Origin: an uncultured Lachnospiraceae bacterium
GTDB taxonomy: Bacteria > Bacillota > Clostridia > Lachnospirales > Lachnospiraceae
Length of the DNA: 64,000 nucleotides
Assembly (NCBI GenBank): GCA_900546495.1
Contig: URDN01000004.1
Location: forward strand, 1 to 64,000
Reading direction: 5' to 3'
Shown here piece by piece: positions 42,857 to 52,235 of this stretch. Below the pieces are notes generated by a model. That model was not told the DNA's origin. It worked only from the letters and a program-made list of their open reading frames with translations, and did no database searches. The position numbers and the translations under genes were made by a program. Numbering within the stretch: position 1 is the first letter of the stretch; each line of letters begins with the position of its first letter.

Positions 42857-45800
42857 ATGAGAAAAAAATGGGCGAGCAGATTACTTGCAATGATGCTGAC
42901 CGGTGTTACGGTAGTAAGCATGATGCCGGCAAACATCGCACATGCAGAAGAAGCTGACGGACAGCAGGGGACTACGTATTATGTAAGTTCTCAGAATGGT
43001 GATGATGCCAATGATGGAACATCGGAGAAAAAAGCGTTTAAAACGCTGGATAAAATTAATGAGATTACGTTAGGACCGGGAGATAAAGTACTTCTGGAGA
43101 AGGGATCTGTATTTACAGATCAGTACCTTCATGTACAGGGAAGCGGAAGTGCAGAAGCACCGATAGAGATTTCTACTTATGGTGAAGGCAACAGACCACG
43201 AATTGACGCCAATGGCACCGGTGTATGGTATCAGGATTATGGAAATCATCTGGATAATACAGGACATAAATGGAAGGGAAATGTTTCTTCAACCATTTTG
43301 CTGAAAGATGTAGAATACATAGAGATCAGAGGTCTGGAGCTGACAAATGACAGAGAGACCAGTAAAGTAGACGATGGATTAAAATATAACGACGCAAATG
43401 TTATGGATCGTACCGGTGTGGCTGGTGTAGCGAAGGATAAAGGTACGGTAGATCATATTGTTCTGGATGATCTGTATGTTCATGATGTAGACGGCAATGT
43501 TATCAACAAACATATGGCAAATGGTGGTATTTATTTTATTGTAGAGAAACCAACAGATGAGAATGCTACCGGCGCTTCCAAATTCAATGATCTGACAATT
43601 GAAAACTGTAGTGTTGTAACAACAAACCGCTGGGGTATCGCAGCAGCTTATACCTATGCATGGGCACAGCTTAACAGTGCACATTTGAATGAAGCAGCAT
43701 TGGAAAAATATGCTTCCAGTAATGTGACAATTCAGAACAATTACATTAAAGCTGCCGGTGGTGATGCAATCACAACCATGTATGTAGATCAGCCACTGGT
43801 TCAGTACAATGTGGCTGAGGATTGTTCCCGTCAGATGAATCCGACAGATTATCCAAGTGGCTGGCAGCGTGTAGCAGCCGGAATCTGGCCTTGGAAATGT
43901 AAAGATTCTGTGTTCCAGTATAATGAATGTTATAATAATCAGTATGCATATCATGGTAATGGCGATGGTCAGGCATGGGATGCAGACTGGACAGACGGAA
44001 CACTCTATCAGTACAATTACAGTCACGGAAACTCCCGTGGAGCAATCATGTTCTGTGGAGCAGAGGCTGTGAATACAACATTCCGTTATAATATCAGTGA
44101 GAACGAGTTGACAGGTCCGTTAGATTTACCAGGCAATCCGGATGCTCATATTTATAACAATACATTCTATATGAATGAGAATATTAAGAGTATTTTTGAC
44201 CGTACCGGTGGAAATGCAGTGCTCGAGAATAATATTTTCTATTATGGTGGCTCAACGCCGTTAAATCAGAACTGGTATCCGGGCGGAACACTTCAGTATG
44301 ACAATAACCTGTACTATAACTTTGCAAATACACCAAACGGAGATAAGAATGCCGTTGTTGTAAATGCAGGTACAAAAGTTCTGGAAGATGCAGGATCCGG
44401 TCCGTCTTCAAATACATCAGGTATTGCTTATATCAAAGAGAATGCATCTGTATTTGACGGTTATAAACTGGCAGAAGATTCGCCGGCAATTAATGCAGGT
44501 AAAGTGATCACAGACAACAACGGATATGATCCGGAGCATGATTTCTTCGGACATGCACTGACAGATATCCCGGAGATTGGAGCTGCAGAAAGTGATTATG
44601 TAACAGTAACTGCTACTTCTAATGTATATAATGTGGCAAATGATCAGATCAGTGGTCTGGCAAAACATACAACAGTCAAAGAATTACTGAAGAATCTTAA
44701 TATAGACAGCAGTACACAGGTTACAGTAAAATCCGGTGACAAAGTTTTAGCTGAAAATGATATAGTAAACGGTGGATGCACAGTAACAATTTCCTATGGC
44801 GAGAAATCCAAAACATATACGATTGTAGCAAGTTCTGACTGCGAATTAAAATCTACTGTATACATGATGACAGGAACAACAATCAAGATTCCGTCTACCG
44901 AGAAGAATCCGGCAACTGTCAGCGAAGTAAAACAGAATGTAAAAACAAGCAGTACCGCAACCGTAAGTGTAATTTCTGATGACAAAGTACTGGCAAACAC
45001 AGATACAATTGCGGATGGAATGACACTTCGCATTACGGCAGAAGATGGTACAACAAGCGATTACGTTATTGCCGTAAAGAATAATTATAACTGGGTTGGT
45101 GATTATGTTAACGCACAGCAGGGTAATGTGTGGTTTGGACAGATCAAAAATAACAGTGCAGATACATGGAATAATATGACATCCTATGATCCGGACTGGC
45201 CAAACTGGCAGGTAAATACTTATTATGGACCGGGCGTGGATGCCCCAAGTCATGCAGAGGCAGCAAAAAATAATACAAACTCTTATCATGGTCTGCTTTC
45301 TGCACCGCCAAAATCAGACATTTATACTGCAATGGCATACCGTGTACCAAAGAGCGGCGTGATTTCTTTTAATATCAGAAATGATGAACCGTATCTGCGT
45401 CAGAACGGAAACTCCGGTGGAAGCACAACACTGACTCTGATGCATAATGATACCGAGTTACAGAGCGTAACACTTTCTGCCAGTGGTCAGAAAGGTGAGT
45501 GGAAATCTATTGATGCGCTGGAAGTAAAAGCAGGCGATTATATCCGTGTGGTTGCAAAATCAAACAATAATCCTACAAAACCGTCTGCACATATTACACC
45601 GATCATCTCTTATGTAGATGAAGCAGTAGCAGATACAACCGCACCGGAAGCACCAGACTATGCAATTCCGGAAGAAGTGGCAGAAACAAGTGCAACGATC
45701 AGTTGGGAAGAGGCTCTGGATAACGTAGCAGTTGTTGGTTACAATGTATATGTAAACGGTGAAAAAGTAAATGATGAACTGATCACAGATACTTCCTATA

Positions 45801-46783
45801 CTTTAACGGGTCTGACAGATAATACAGAGTATACAGTAACAGTTACTGCTGTAGACGCAGCAGAAAATGAATCTGAGGCATCAGAGGCAGTTACCTTTAC
45901 AACTGCAGAGGCAGACAGAGAAGCTCCGAGTGCACCGGCGAACGTTGCGGCAGCAGATATTACCAGAGCCGGCGCAGCAATCAGCTGGAAAGCATCTGTC
46001 GATAACGTAGGTGTAACAGGATATGATGTATATGTAAACGGCAAGAAAGACAACGATGCACTGGTAAAAGACACGGCATATGAACTTAGCGATCTGAAGC
46101 AGGATACTTCTTATAAAGTAGAAGTTTACGCACTGGATGCAAAAGGCAATCGTTCTGAGGCAGGAAGTGTGACATTCAAGACATTAAAAGCATATGCAGA
46201 CGGATTATCTGATACAAAAGATGCAGACGGCAACTGGTATTACTACAAAAATGACAAAGTTGATACTGGAGTTACAACTGTTGCAAAGAACAAAAATGGC
46301 TGGTGGTATGTAAAGAACGGTAAAGTAGATTTTGGCTATACCGGAATTGCAAAAAATGAGAACGGCTGGTGGCGTATTGTCAATGGAAAAGTTGACTTTA
46401 ACTGCAACAGTGTAGAGAAAAACGAAAACGGCTGGTGGTACATCCGCGGAGGAAAAGTAAACTTTGGTTACACAGGAATCGCAAAGAATGCCAACGGCTG
46501 GTGGAGAATCGTCAACGGAAAAGTTGACTTTAACTGCAACAGTGTAGAGAAAAATGAAAACGGCTGGTGGTATATCCGTAATGGAAAAGTAGATTTCTCC
46601 TACACAGGAGTAGCTAAGAATGCAAACGGTTGGTGGAGAATCGAAAACGGAAAAGTAAACTTCAATTACAATGGACTTGCCCAGAATGAAAATGGCTGGT
46701 GGTACATTAAGAATGGTAAAGTGGACTTCTCCAATCGCGATGACATCAGAATCAATGGAAAAATTTATAAAGTGTTCAATTAG
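42857..46783 (+). CDS. Giant secreted right-handed beta-helix protein, probable glycan-active enzyme
   Basis: 1308 residues. Signal peptide ~1-30 (ends IAHA). Residues ~40-575 form a parallel beta-helix, starting with TYYVSSQNGDDANDGTSEKK and continuing with solenoid repeats (FQYNECYNN.., LYQYNYSHGN.., HIYNNTFYMN..). Similar folds occur in GH136 lacto-N-biosidases and in other glycosidase or lyase families; I cannot choose. Next come two related small beta domains (~582-735), a beta-sandwich (~740-920), two fibronectin III domains (~930-1113) and seven NGWW repeats. AGGAGGAG lies before the ATG. It probably works with the GH101 enzyme on host glycans. Confidence 0.75.
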   Translation: MRKKWASRLLAMMLTGVTVVSMMPANIAHAEEADGQQGTTYYVSSQNGDDANDGTSEKKAFKTLDKINEITLGPGDKVLLEKGSVFTDQYLHVQGSGSAEAPIEISTYGEGNRPRIDANGTGVWYQDYGNHLDNTGHKWKGNVSSTILLKDVEYIEIRGLELTNDRETSKVDDGLKYNDANVMDRTGVAGVAKDKGTVDHIVLDDLYVHDVDGNVINKHMANGGIYFIVEKPTDENATGASKFNDLTIENCSVVTTNRWGIAAAYTYAWAQLNSAHLNEAALEKYASSNVTIQNNYIKAAGGDAITTMYVDQPLVQYNVAEDCSRQMNPTDYPSGWQRVAAGIWPWKCKDSVFQYNECYNNQYAYHGNGDGQAWDADWTDGTLYQYNYSHGNSRGAIMFCGAEAVNTTFRYNISENELTGPLDLPGNPDAHIYNNTFYMNENIKSIFDRTGGNAVLENNIFYYGGSTPLNQNWYPGGTLQYDNNLYYNFANTPNGDKNAVVVNAGTKVLEDAGSGPSSNTSGIAYIKENASVFDGYKLAEDSPAINAGKVITDNNGYDPEHDFFGHALTDIPEIGAAESDYVTVTATSNVYNVANDQISGLAKHTTVKELLKNLNIDSSTQVTVKSGDKVLAENDIVNGGCTVTISYGEKSKTYTIVASSDCELKSTVYMMTGTTIKIPSTEKNPATVSEVKQNVKTSSTATVSVISDDKVLANTDTIADGMTLRITAEDGTTSDYVIAVKNNYNWVGDYVNAQQGNVWFGQIKNNSADTWNNMTSYDPDWPNWQVNTYYGPGVDAPSHAEAAKNNTNSYHGLLSAPPKSDIYTAMAYRVPKSGVISFNIRNDEPYLRQNGNSGGSTTLTLMHNDTELQSVTLSASGQKGEWKSIDALEVKAGDYIRVVAKSNNNPTKPSAHITPIISYVDEAVADTTAPEAPDYAIPEEVAETSATISWEEALDNVAVVGYNVYVNGEKVNDELITDTSYTLTGLTDNTEYTVTVTAVDAAENESEASEAVTFTTAEADREAPSAPANVAAADITRAGAAISWKASVDNVGVTGYDVYVNGKKDNDALVKDTAYELSDLKQDTSYKVEVYALDAKGNRSEAGSVTFKTLKAYADGLSDTKDADGNWYYYKNDKVDTGVTTVAKNKNGWWYVKNGKVDFGYTGIAKNENGWWRIVNGKVDFNCNSVEKNENGWWYIRGGKVNFGYTGIAKNANGWWRIVNGKVDFNCNSVEKNENGWWYIRNGKVDFSYTGVAKNANGWWRIENGKVNFNYNGLAQNENGWWYIKNGKVDFSNRDDIRINGKIYKVFN

Positions 46784-46832
46784 TAAATAATCGATATAGA
46801 ATTAATTACCCCATAGTGTACTGATTGAAAAA

Positions 46833-46862
46833 AGAAGCGGCTTTCGAAAGAGAGCCGCTTCT
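46833..46862. terminator. Bidirectional terminator between the beta-helix gene and araC-type gene
   Basis: A perfect 10-bp stem AGAAGCGGCT / AGCCGCTTCT. The A run before it acts as a T tail for the leftward regulator gene. Confidence 0.85.
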
Positions 46863-46952
46863 GTTGTGTCTGAATCAAGTCGAACACACTTTACAAAATA
46901 TTGCAGATCATAGGTATCGTTGATAAAGATATCTGATCATTCTGCATGTGTG

Positions 46953-47834
46953 TTAGTTGTAATAGTTTTTAATATAGGATTTCCGGTAGCTGGAAGGAGA
47001 TTCCCCGATCACTGTCATAAACAGTTTGGAATAATGCTGGGAATCTTTCAAACCAACCATCTGAGCAATCTCCGTCAGTGATTTATCTGTATCCTGCATC
47101 AGATCAATGGATTTGTTGATGCGGTAAATATTGATATAGTTGGACAGTGTGATCGTCATATATTTTTTGAACAGGCTGCTCAGATAACGGACGGAAATCT
47201 GAAGTTCCTTTGCGATGTCCTCCTGAAGAATCTTGTGCATATAGTTTTCGTGGATGTAATCCAGAGTGTATGCCACATAGCTGTTTTGCAGGTTCGGATC
47301 AGTAAAATCGTGATTCGGCCGCTTCTTGTCCAGAATATGAAGCATGATGCTCATAATGGATATGTTGATATTTGCGGCAGTAAATAAACTGTCTGTCGAG
47401 GAGTGCAGCGAAATAATTTTGTTTACACAGTCATCCAGTACCTGATCAGATTCCTGTCGATAGTAAGTCTGACAGTGAAAACGGATCGCATGCATCATAC
47501 CGATGGGATAAATGCCATCATCACTCAAGATGATTTTTGTGAAGGTATCCGGGCGGAAATGAATCTGCTGATATTCACAGTCCCCGCTGTAATCAACACG
47601 AAAAGAGTGAATAACGTTTGGCAGGATCATGATAAAGTCTCCAGCCTTGCAGTGAATAGATTCAGAAGCAATATCCATATGGCAGCTTCCGGAAACTATT
47701 CGGTAAATTTCAATGGTCGTGTGAATGTGAAAACCAAACTGGTATCCGGCTTTCTTCTTTTGAACGAGCGCGCCTGTCAGTACATCATTTGATAGGGACA
47801 GGGCGAGCTGTTCCCTCATATTTTGATTTGCCAT
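46953..47834 (-). CDS. AraC family transcriptional regulator with cupin sensor domain
   Basis: 293 residues: an N-terminal cupin-like ligand domain with FGFHIHTTIEIYRIVSG and KAGDFIMILPNVIHSFRV (residues ~30-90), and a C-terminal double helix-turn-helix (LQEDIAKELQISVRYLSSLFKKY and SLTEIAQMVGLKDSQHYSKLF). Regulators of this type often respond to sugars. It is transcribed away from the MFS gene at 48151 and towards the beta-helix gene, so either could be a target. On the minus strand, a TATAAT-like -10 box is visible near 47880. Confidence 0.9.
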   Translation of the reverse strand: MANQNMREQLALSLSNDVLTGALVQKKKAGYQFGFHIHTTIEIYRIVSGSCHMDIASESIHCKAGDFIMILPNVIHSFRVDYSGDCEYQQIHFRPDTFTKIILSDDGIYPIGMMHAIRFHCQTYYRQESDQVLDDCVNKIISLHSSTDSLFTAANINISIMSIMLHILDKKRPNHDFTDPNLQNSYVAYTLDYIHENYMHKILQEDIAKELQISVRYLSSLFKKYMTITLSNYINIYRINKSIDLMQDTDKSLTEIAQMVGLKDSQHYSKLFMTVIGESPSSYRKSYIKNYYN

Positions 47835-48043
47835 AATGTTGCTCCTTATATCATTGTGTCATTACGATTTGGTGTGCTCTTATTATAGCAGAATTTGGGA
47901 AAAAGAGATACTGTTTGTTGATAAAACACTTAAGAGGACGTATTGAAAAGAGAAATACAGGTGTAAAACATGAGGAGTCAGATAGCAATATGCAAATTTA
48001 CACACAATTACCAGAAAAGGGATATAAATTTAGAAGAAAAAAT

Positions 48044-48072
48044 CTTGCAAGATATAAGATTTTCAATTATAA
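48044..48072 (+). promoter_or_regulatory. Promoter of the OFA-type MFS gene
   Basis: TTGCAA, 17-bp spacer, TATAAT; it lies about 80 bp before the start codon. Confidence 0.75.
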
Positions 48073-48150
48073 TGGAAAAGTTGCAAGGGGGGAATGAAGT
48101 TTCTCTGTTTTTTAAGGAATATAAGTAATATATTTAGGAGGAAATTAAGT

Positions 48151-49374
48151 ATGAAAAACTTGAATCGCTGGGTATATGCGATCATCGGTGTTATCACTCT
48201 GCTTCTCGCAGGTCTGGTATATGCTTGGTCCGTTATGTCCAAATCTATCGGTGCTTCCCGTCCGGACTGGACAGCAGCACAGTTATCTATGACATTTACC
48301 ATGGTTATGGCATTTTTCTGTATCGGATGTCTGATTGCCGGTATGATGGCAAAAAAAGTCAGTCCGAAGATCTACATCATTCTTTCAGGAATTTTATTTC
48401 TGGCAGGATTTATGATCGCTTCCACCACAGGCACTTCACCGGCTACCCTGTATCTTGGATTCGGTGTTTTGTGTGGTCTTGGCGCAGGATTTGCTTATAA
48501 CGCAGTTATGAGTACCATGTCTTTATGGTTCCCGGACAAACAGGGTCTGATCTCAGGTATTCTTCTGATGGGATTTGGTCTGAGCAGCTTTATCATTGGT
48601 AAAGTGTTTGCAGCTGTTACACCGTCTGATGGAACAGACAAGTGGCAGGAAACTTTCCGTATTCTCGGTATTATCATCGTAGTTGTAATGGTGATCTGCA
48701 GCTTCTTCTTTGTAAAACCGGAAGCTGGTTTCAATCCGGGTGCTGCATCTGCTCAGAAAAAAGCAGTCCGTGAGCCGGCCTGTGAAGTAAACACAGGAAA
48801 AATGGCTACGATGCCGACATTCTGGTTCTACTATATCTGGGCTATTCTGGTGAGTGCTGCAGGTCTTGCACTGGTTTCTCAGGCAAGTGGTATCGCAAGC
48901 CAGGTTGGAACTACTGTATCTGATGGAAACATTGCTACTGTTGTAGGTCTGATCTCTATTTTCAACGGTATCGGACGTGTAATCTTTGGTGGATTATTTG
49001 ATAAAAAAGGTTACAGATTTACAATGATCCTTGATATGATCATTTTTATCGTTGCTGCTCTGATTCTTGTACTTGCTCTGATGAGCGGAAACTTTGCATT
49101 CATCGTGATCGGTTTCGTTGTAGGAGGACTTGCTTATGGTGGAGTTACACCGACAAACTCTGCTATCATCAGTGATTTCTTCGGACGTGAGAACTATTCT
49201 ATGAACTTCTCACTGATAAATACAAACCTGCTGATTGCATCTTTTGCTTCTACTATTGCAGGTAAACTGTATGACGCAAGCGGATCTTTCATGACAACTA
49301 TTTTCATGATGATCATCGTAACGGTTCTTGGTTTTGTTGTATCTTTCGGAATACGCAGACCGAAAGCAAAATAA
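48151..49374 (+). CDS. MFS transporter, oxalate/formate antiporter (OFA) family
   Basis: A 407-residue, 12-helix carrier. NRWVYAIIGVITLLLAGLVYAWSV is the OFA family opening; GLGAGFAYNAVMSTMSLWFPDKQGLISGILLMGFGLS contains the conserved loop and helix-5 motif. Substrates in the family are small carboxylates (oxalate, formate, lactate, pyruvate); this one is not known. Start ATG 48151 is fixed by TTAGGAGGAA; an upstream in-frame ATG at 48094 has no ribosome site. Monocistronic, with a strong terminator and highly biased codon use. The divergent AraC protein is a candidate regulator. Confidence 0.9.
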   Translation: MKNLNRWVYAIIGVITLLLAGLVYAWSVMSKSIGASRPDWTAAQLSMTFTMVMAFFCIGCLIAGMMAKKVSPKIYIILSGILFLAGFMIASTTGTSPATLYLGFGVLCGLGAGFAYNAVMSTMSLWFPDKQGLISGILLMGFGLSSFIIGKVFAAVTPSDGTDKWQETFRILGIIIVVVMVICSFFFVKPEAGFNPGAASAQKKAVREPACEVNTGKMATMPTFWFYYIWAILVSAAGLALVSQASGIASQVGTTVSDGNIATVVGLISIFNGIGRVIFGGLFDKKGYRFTMILDMIIFIVAALILVLALMSGNFAFIVIGFVVGGLAYGGVTPTNSAIISDFFGRENYSMNFSLINTNLLIASFASTIAGKLYDASGSFMTTIFMMIIVTVLGFVVSFGIRRPKAK

Positions 49375-49402
49375 ATAATAGAATATCAGATCATAAAAAA
49401 TT

Positions 49403-49450
49403 AAGAAAGTGGAATAGTCCTTTTGTGGGACTGCCACTTTCTTTTTTTTA
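49403..49450 (+). terminator. Terminator after OFA-type gene
   Basis: AAGAAAGTGG..AGTCC / GGACT..CCACTTTCTT with an eight-T tail. Confidence 0.92.
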
Positions 49451-49487
49451 TAAAATGAGTTACAATGGGCGAAGTCAGAAAAGAATC

Positions 49488-49719
49488 ATCTCAGTTTGAG
49501 TTGAGACTCCCACTTCTGCAAGGTGAGTAATAACAAATCTTTCTCAGTGAGAGTTCAATCTCCGACTGAGATAAACGCTCCGCGAGGGCGCACATTGTCT
49601 GGGAGACAATGGTTTTGCGCCGACCGAAACGAAGTGTAGAGTGCAGTGATTCTGAGATGAATATGTCAGCTTACGCTGACCAGAATCACGCACCAAGTCT
49701 CACGTGCGTTCGACTTGAA
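49488..49719 (+). repeat. Family 1 hairpin repeat, full copy R9 with a 54-bp inserted hairpin
   Basis: Modules A, B and C are present, but between A and B there is an extra segment whose arms GGCGCA / TGCGCC enclose ATTGTCT / AGACAAT. Module A has lost three bases in its CAAGTGG loop. Confidence 0.88.
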
Positions 49720-49765
49720 CTGTAATGGGTGATAAAAATGGATGAATGTAAGGAATGTGAAAGAT

Positions 49766-50710
49766 ATGAAAATTGTTTTTTTAGATGATAATTCAATTGG
49801 AACGGACATTGATCTCAGTGGATTTGAGTCTCTGGGTGAAGTGGTTCGTTACGGAAGCAGTAAGCCGGAGGAGGTTCCGGAGCGTGTGAAGGATGCGGAT
49901 GTGGTCATCATCAACAAGATGGAGATCAACGAGCGGACCATCGGAACGGCAGAAAAGCTGAAACTTGTGTGCGTGACTGCTACAGGTACCAATAATTTGG
50001 ACAAGGAGTTCCTGGCAAAAAGGAATATTGCGTGGAGAAATGTGGCAGGCTATTCTACAGAATGTGTGGCGCAGCATACGTTTGCGTTACTGTTCTATTT
50101 GCTGGAGAAAATGCCCTATTATGACAATTATGTTAAATCAGAGAAGTATGTAAATGATGCTATGTTTACACATTTTGCAAATCATTTTCATGAGCTTTGC
50201 GGTATGACATGGGGCATCATTGGTCTGGGAGCCATCGGCAGACGGGTGGCAGATCTGGCAAAGGCTTTTGGCTGCCATGTGATCTATTATTCTACTTCCG
50301 GAAACCATACGGAGGATGGCTACGAGCGCGTAGATTTTGATACCTTGCTTAAGACATCTGATATTGTGTCCGTGCATGCACCGCTGACGGAGCAGACCGA
50401 GCATCTGATGAATGCGGCAGCGTTTGAAAAAATGAAAAACAGTGCGATTTTTATCAATGTGGGACGTGGACCGATCGTGGTGGAAGCGGATCTGGCTGAT
50501 GCGCTGGAGCAGGATGAGATCGCGGCGGCAGGTCTGGATGTGCTGGACGCGGAGCCAATGCGTGAAGATAATCCACTGCGCCGGATCAAGGACAGCGAGA
50601 AACTTGTGATTACTCCGCATATTGCATGGGCAGCGGTGGAGACACGCAAGCGTCTGATGGACATTATTTTACATCAGGTGAAGGAGCTTTTTGAAGTTAA
50701 GCAAAAATAA
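49766..50710 (+). CDS. D-2-hydroxyacid dehydrogenase (NAD-dependent)
   Basis: A 314-residue cytosolic oxidoreductase that interconverts a 2-keto acid and a D-2-hydroxy acid. The NAD loop is WGIIGLGAIGRRVADLAKAFG (~residues 143-163). Catalytic residues: Arg in NVGRGPIVVE, Glu in LDAEPMREDNPL, His in TPHIAWA. The closest named types are hydroxypyruvate/glycerate and lactate dehydrogenases; sequence alone does not settle the substrate. ATG 49766 has AAGGA upstream; 49742 is an alternative start in frame. It follows repeat R9. Confidence 0.9.
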   Translation: MKIVFLDDNSIGTDIDLSGFESLGEVVRYGSSKPEEVPERVKDADVVIINKMEINERTIGTAEKLKLVCVTATGTNNLDKEFLAKRNIAWRNVAGYSTECVAQHTFALLFYLLEKMPYYDNYVKSEKYVNDAMFTHFANHFHELCGMTWGIIGLGAIGRRVADLAKAFGCHVIYYSTSGNHTEDGYERVDFDTLLKTSDIVSVHAPLTEQTEHLMNAAAFEKMKNSAIFINVGRGPIVVEADLADALEQDEIAAAGLDVLDAEPMREDNPLRRIKDSEKLVITPHIAWAAVETRKRLMDIILHQVKELFEVKQK

Positions 50711-50767
50711 TGAGAAAATGCGATGGATGAAAATACATAGGTTACGATGGAAGGAGAACGTATCTTT

Positions 50768-51757
50768 ATGAAAAATAAAAAACGATTGGCGAAGCTGATT
50801 TTTGTGGCGATACTGCTTCTGATCATCTGGTATACATTTAAGGATTCCGCAGGGGATATTGTTGCACAGCTTCAGAAAACATCTTTTGCGGTGCTGGTGG
50901 CGATTATGGCTGCAACCGTGATCTATCATTTATTTGAGGCATGGATCACCTATTCACTGGCGCGCAGATATAATCCAAAATTCAAGTTCCGGGAAGCCGT
51001 TTACTGTGCTTTTAACTGTTCCTTTTACCGTTTGTCTACACTGGGAAGCGGCTCCGGTGTGGCAGCAATCGTGTATCTTGGTAAAAAGGGCGTTGGCTAT
51101 TCGGAAGCAACCGGACTTTATATGATTCAGTACATGGTGCACAAAGTCAGTGTGGCACTGTTCAGCGGACTTTTATTTATCTTGAACTGGAAAGTAATGT
51201 CTGTAAATTATAGAGAATATGGCGTGTATCTGGGACTTGCTTATGCGTTGACTGCGATCATCAGTATTGCGTTGATCATTTTTGCGGTATCGGCGAAATC
51301 TCATCAGCTGATCTTGTGGATCGTGCGTAAGTTTAATAAAAGCGGAAAACTGACTCCGGCATTGAAAAAACTGGAAGAAAGCTGCGATATCATGGAAAAA
51401 TCAACATCCCGCTTGTTGAAGGATGTACCATCGCTGATTTCCATGGTGTTGAAAAATTTGGCAAAACTGTGCTTCTGGTATTGTATTCCGTTTTTAATTC
51501 TGTTTGGAACAAATGAAATTTCAATATTGGATTCTTTGTCAATTACATCGCTGTCTGTTATGTCGGCAGCGGTAATTCCGACACCGGCAGGAGTCGGAGC
51601 GGTGGAACTGATCATGACGAACCTTTTTGCTGTACTGGTTGGTGTGCATAAAGCCGGTGCAATCACGGTACTTTACCGTGTGGCAACCTTTATTTTCCCC
51701 TTTGTAGTGGGCGGTGTGCTGATTGTGATTAGTAAGTTTCTGCATCGGCATAAATAA
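50768..51757 (+). CDS. UPF0104 / lysylphosphatidylglycerol synthase transmembrane-domain protein
   Basis: 329 residues with 7-8 membrane helices. It matches the MprF flippase-like domain family: YHLFEAWITYSLARRYNPKF, STLGSGSGVAAIVYLGKKGVG and the late IPTPAGVGAVELIMTNLF motif, which is characteristic. The catalytic lysyl-transferase domain of MprF is absent, so the role would be lipid or glycolipid translocation, still unproven. AAGGAG lies 11 nt before ATG 50768. 57 bp after the dehydrogenase gene, likely in the same transcript. Confidence 0.85.
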   Translation: MKNKKRLAKLIFVAILLLIIWYTFKDSAGDIVAQLQKTSFAVLVAIMAATVIYHLFEAWITYSLARRYNPKFKFREAVYCAFNCSFYRLSTLGSGSGVAAIVYLGKKGVGYSEATGLYMIQYMVHKVSVALFSGLLFILNWKVMSVNYREYGVYLGLAYALTAIISIALIIFAVSAKSHQLILWIVRKFNKSGKLTPALKKLEESCDIMEKSTSRLLKDVPSLISMVLKNLAKLCFWYCIPFLILFGTNEISILDSLSITSLSVMSAAVIPTPAGVGAVELIMTNLFAVLVGVHKAGAITVLYRVATFIFPFVVGGVLIVISKFLHRHK

Positions 51758-51772
51758 GTAAAAAATTAGCTA

Positions 51773-51801
51773 TTGCATTTGAAAAAAGTATGTGCTATCA
51801 T
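51773..51801 (+). promoter_or_regulatory. Promoter of the riboflavin operon
   Basis: TTGCAT, 17-bp spacer, TATCAT, about 20 bp before the riboswitch. Confidence 0.7.
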
Positions 51802-51822
51802 ATGTGCAGAAAAAGCAAAGAA

Positions 51823-51971
51823 ATCTTCAGGGCAGGGTGATCTGAACCGAATGTAATTCGAAACAGAGAGTCCCGACCGGCGGTATAGCCCGCGAGCGTG
51901 AAAGCGTTGATCTGGTGATTCTGATAAGCAGAAGATTCCAGAGCCGACAGTATAGTCTGGATGAAAGAAGA
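51823..51971 (+). promoter_or_regulatory. FMN riboswitch (RFN element)
   Basis: All conserved blocks are in order: TCTTCAGGGCAGGGTGA, GTCCCGACCGGCGGTA, AGCCCGCGAGCG, TTGATCTGGTGA, TTCCAGAGCCGACAGT and AGTCTGGATGAAAGAAGA. It binds FMN and, with the terminator at 52048, should shut the rib operon when FMN is plentiful. The stems after GGGTG and TGGTGA are longer than minimal, which is normal variation. Confidence 0.97.
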
Positions 51972-52047
51972 ACAAGCGAAAATAAATACTTAAATGAGAC
52001 AGAAAAAACAAATGTTTTGAAGTCCATTTAACAAAAAAGATTTTCAC

Positions 52048-52080
52048 TCCCTGAGATTTATTTCTCAGGGATTTTCTTTT
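52048..52080 (+). terminator. Riboswitch-controlled terminator
   Basis: TCCCTGAG / CTCAGGGA with an 8-base loop and a T-rich tail, placed 76 nt after the aptamer and 155 nt before ribD. Confidence 0.88.
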
Positions 52081-52235
52081 ACCATAAATTTTTGATCTGA
52101 AAAAATTCGGAGTCGGGATGTGAATGTTGCATGAAACTAACAAAAATATCAGACGATGAAAAACAGACAAATCAGGAAACGCAAAGATTTATGGAAGCAG
52201 AAAATCCCTGGAAGCTTGAAGGGAGTGATTTTTTT

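Noticed and set aside
52131..52235. N-terminal extension of RibD
   Set aside because: The upstream ATG has no ribosome site, the added residues have no family match, and ATG 52236 has AAGGGAG at normal spacing.
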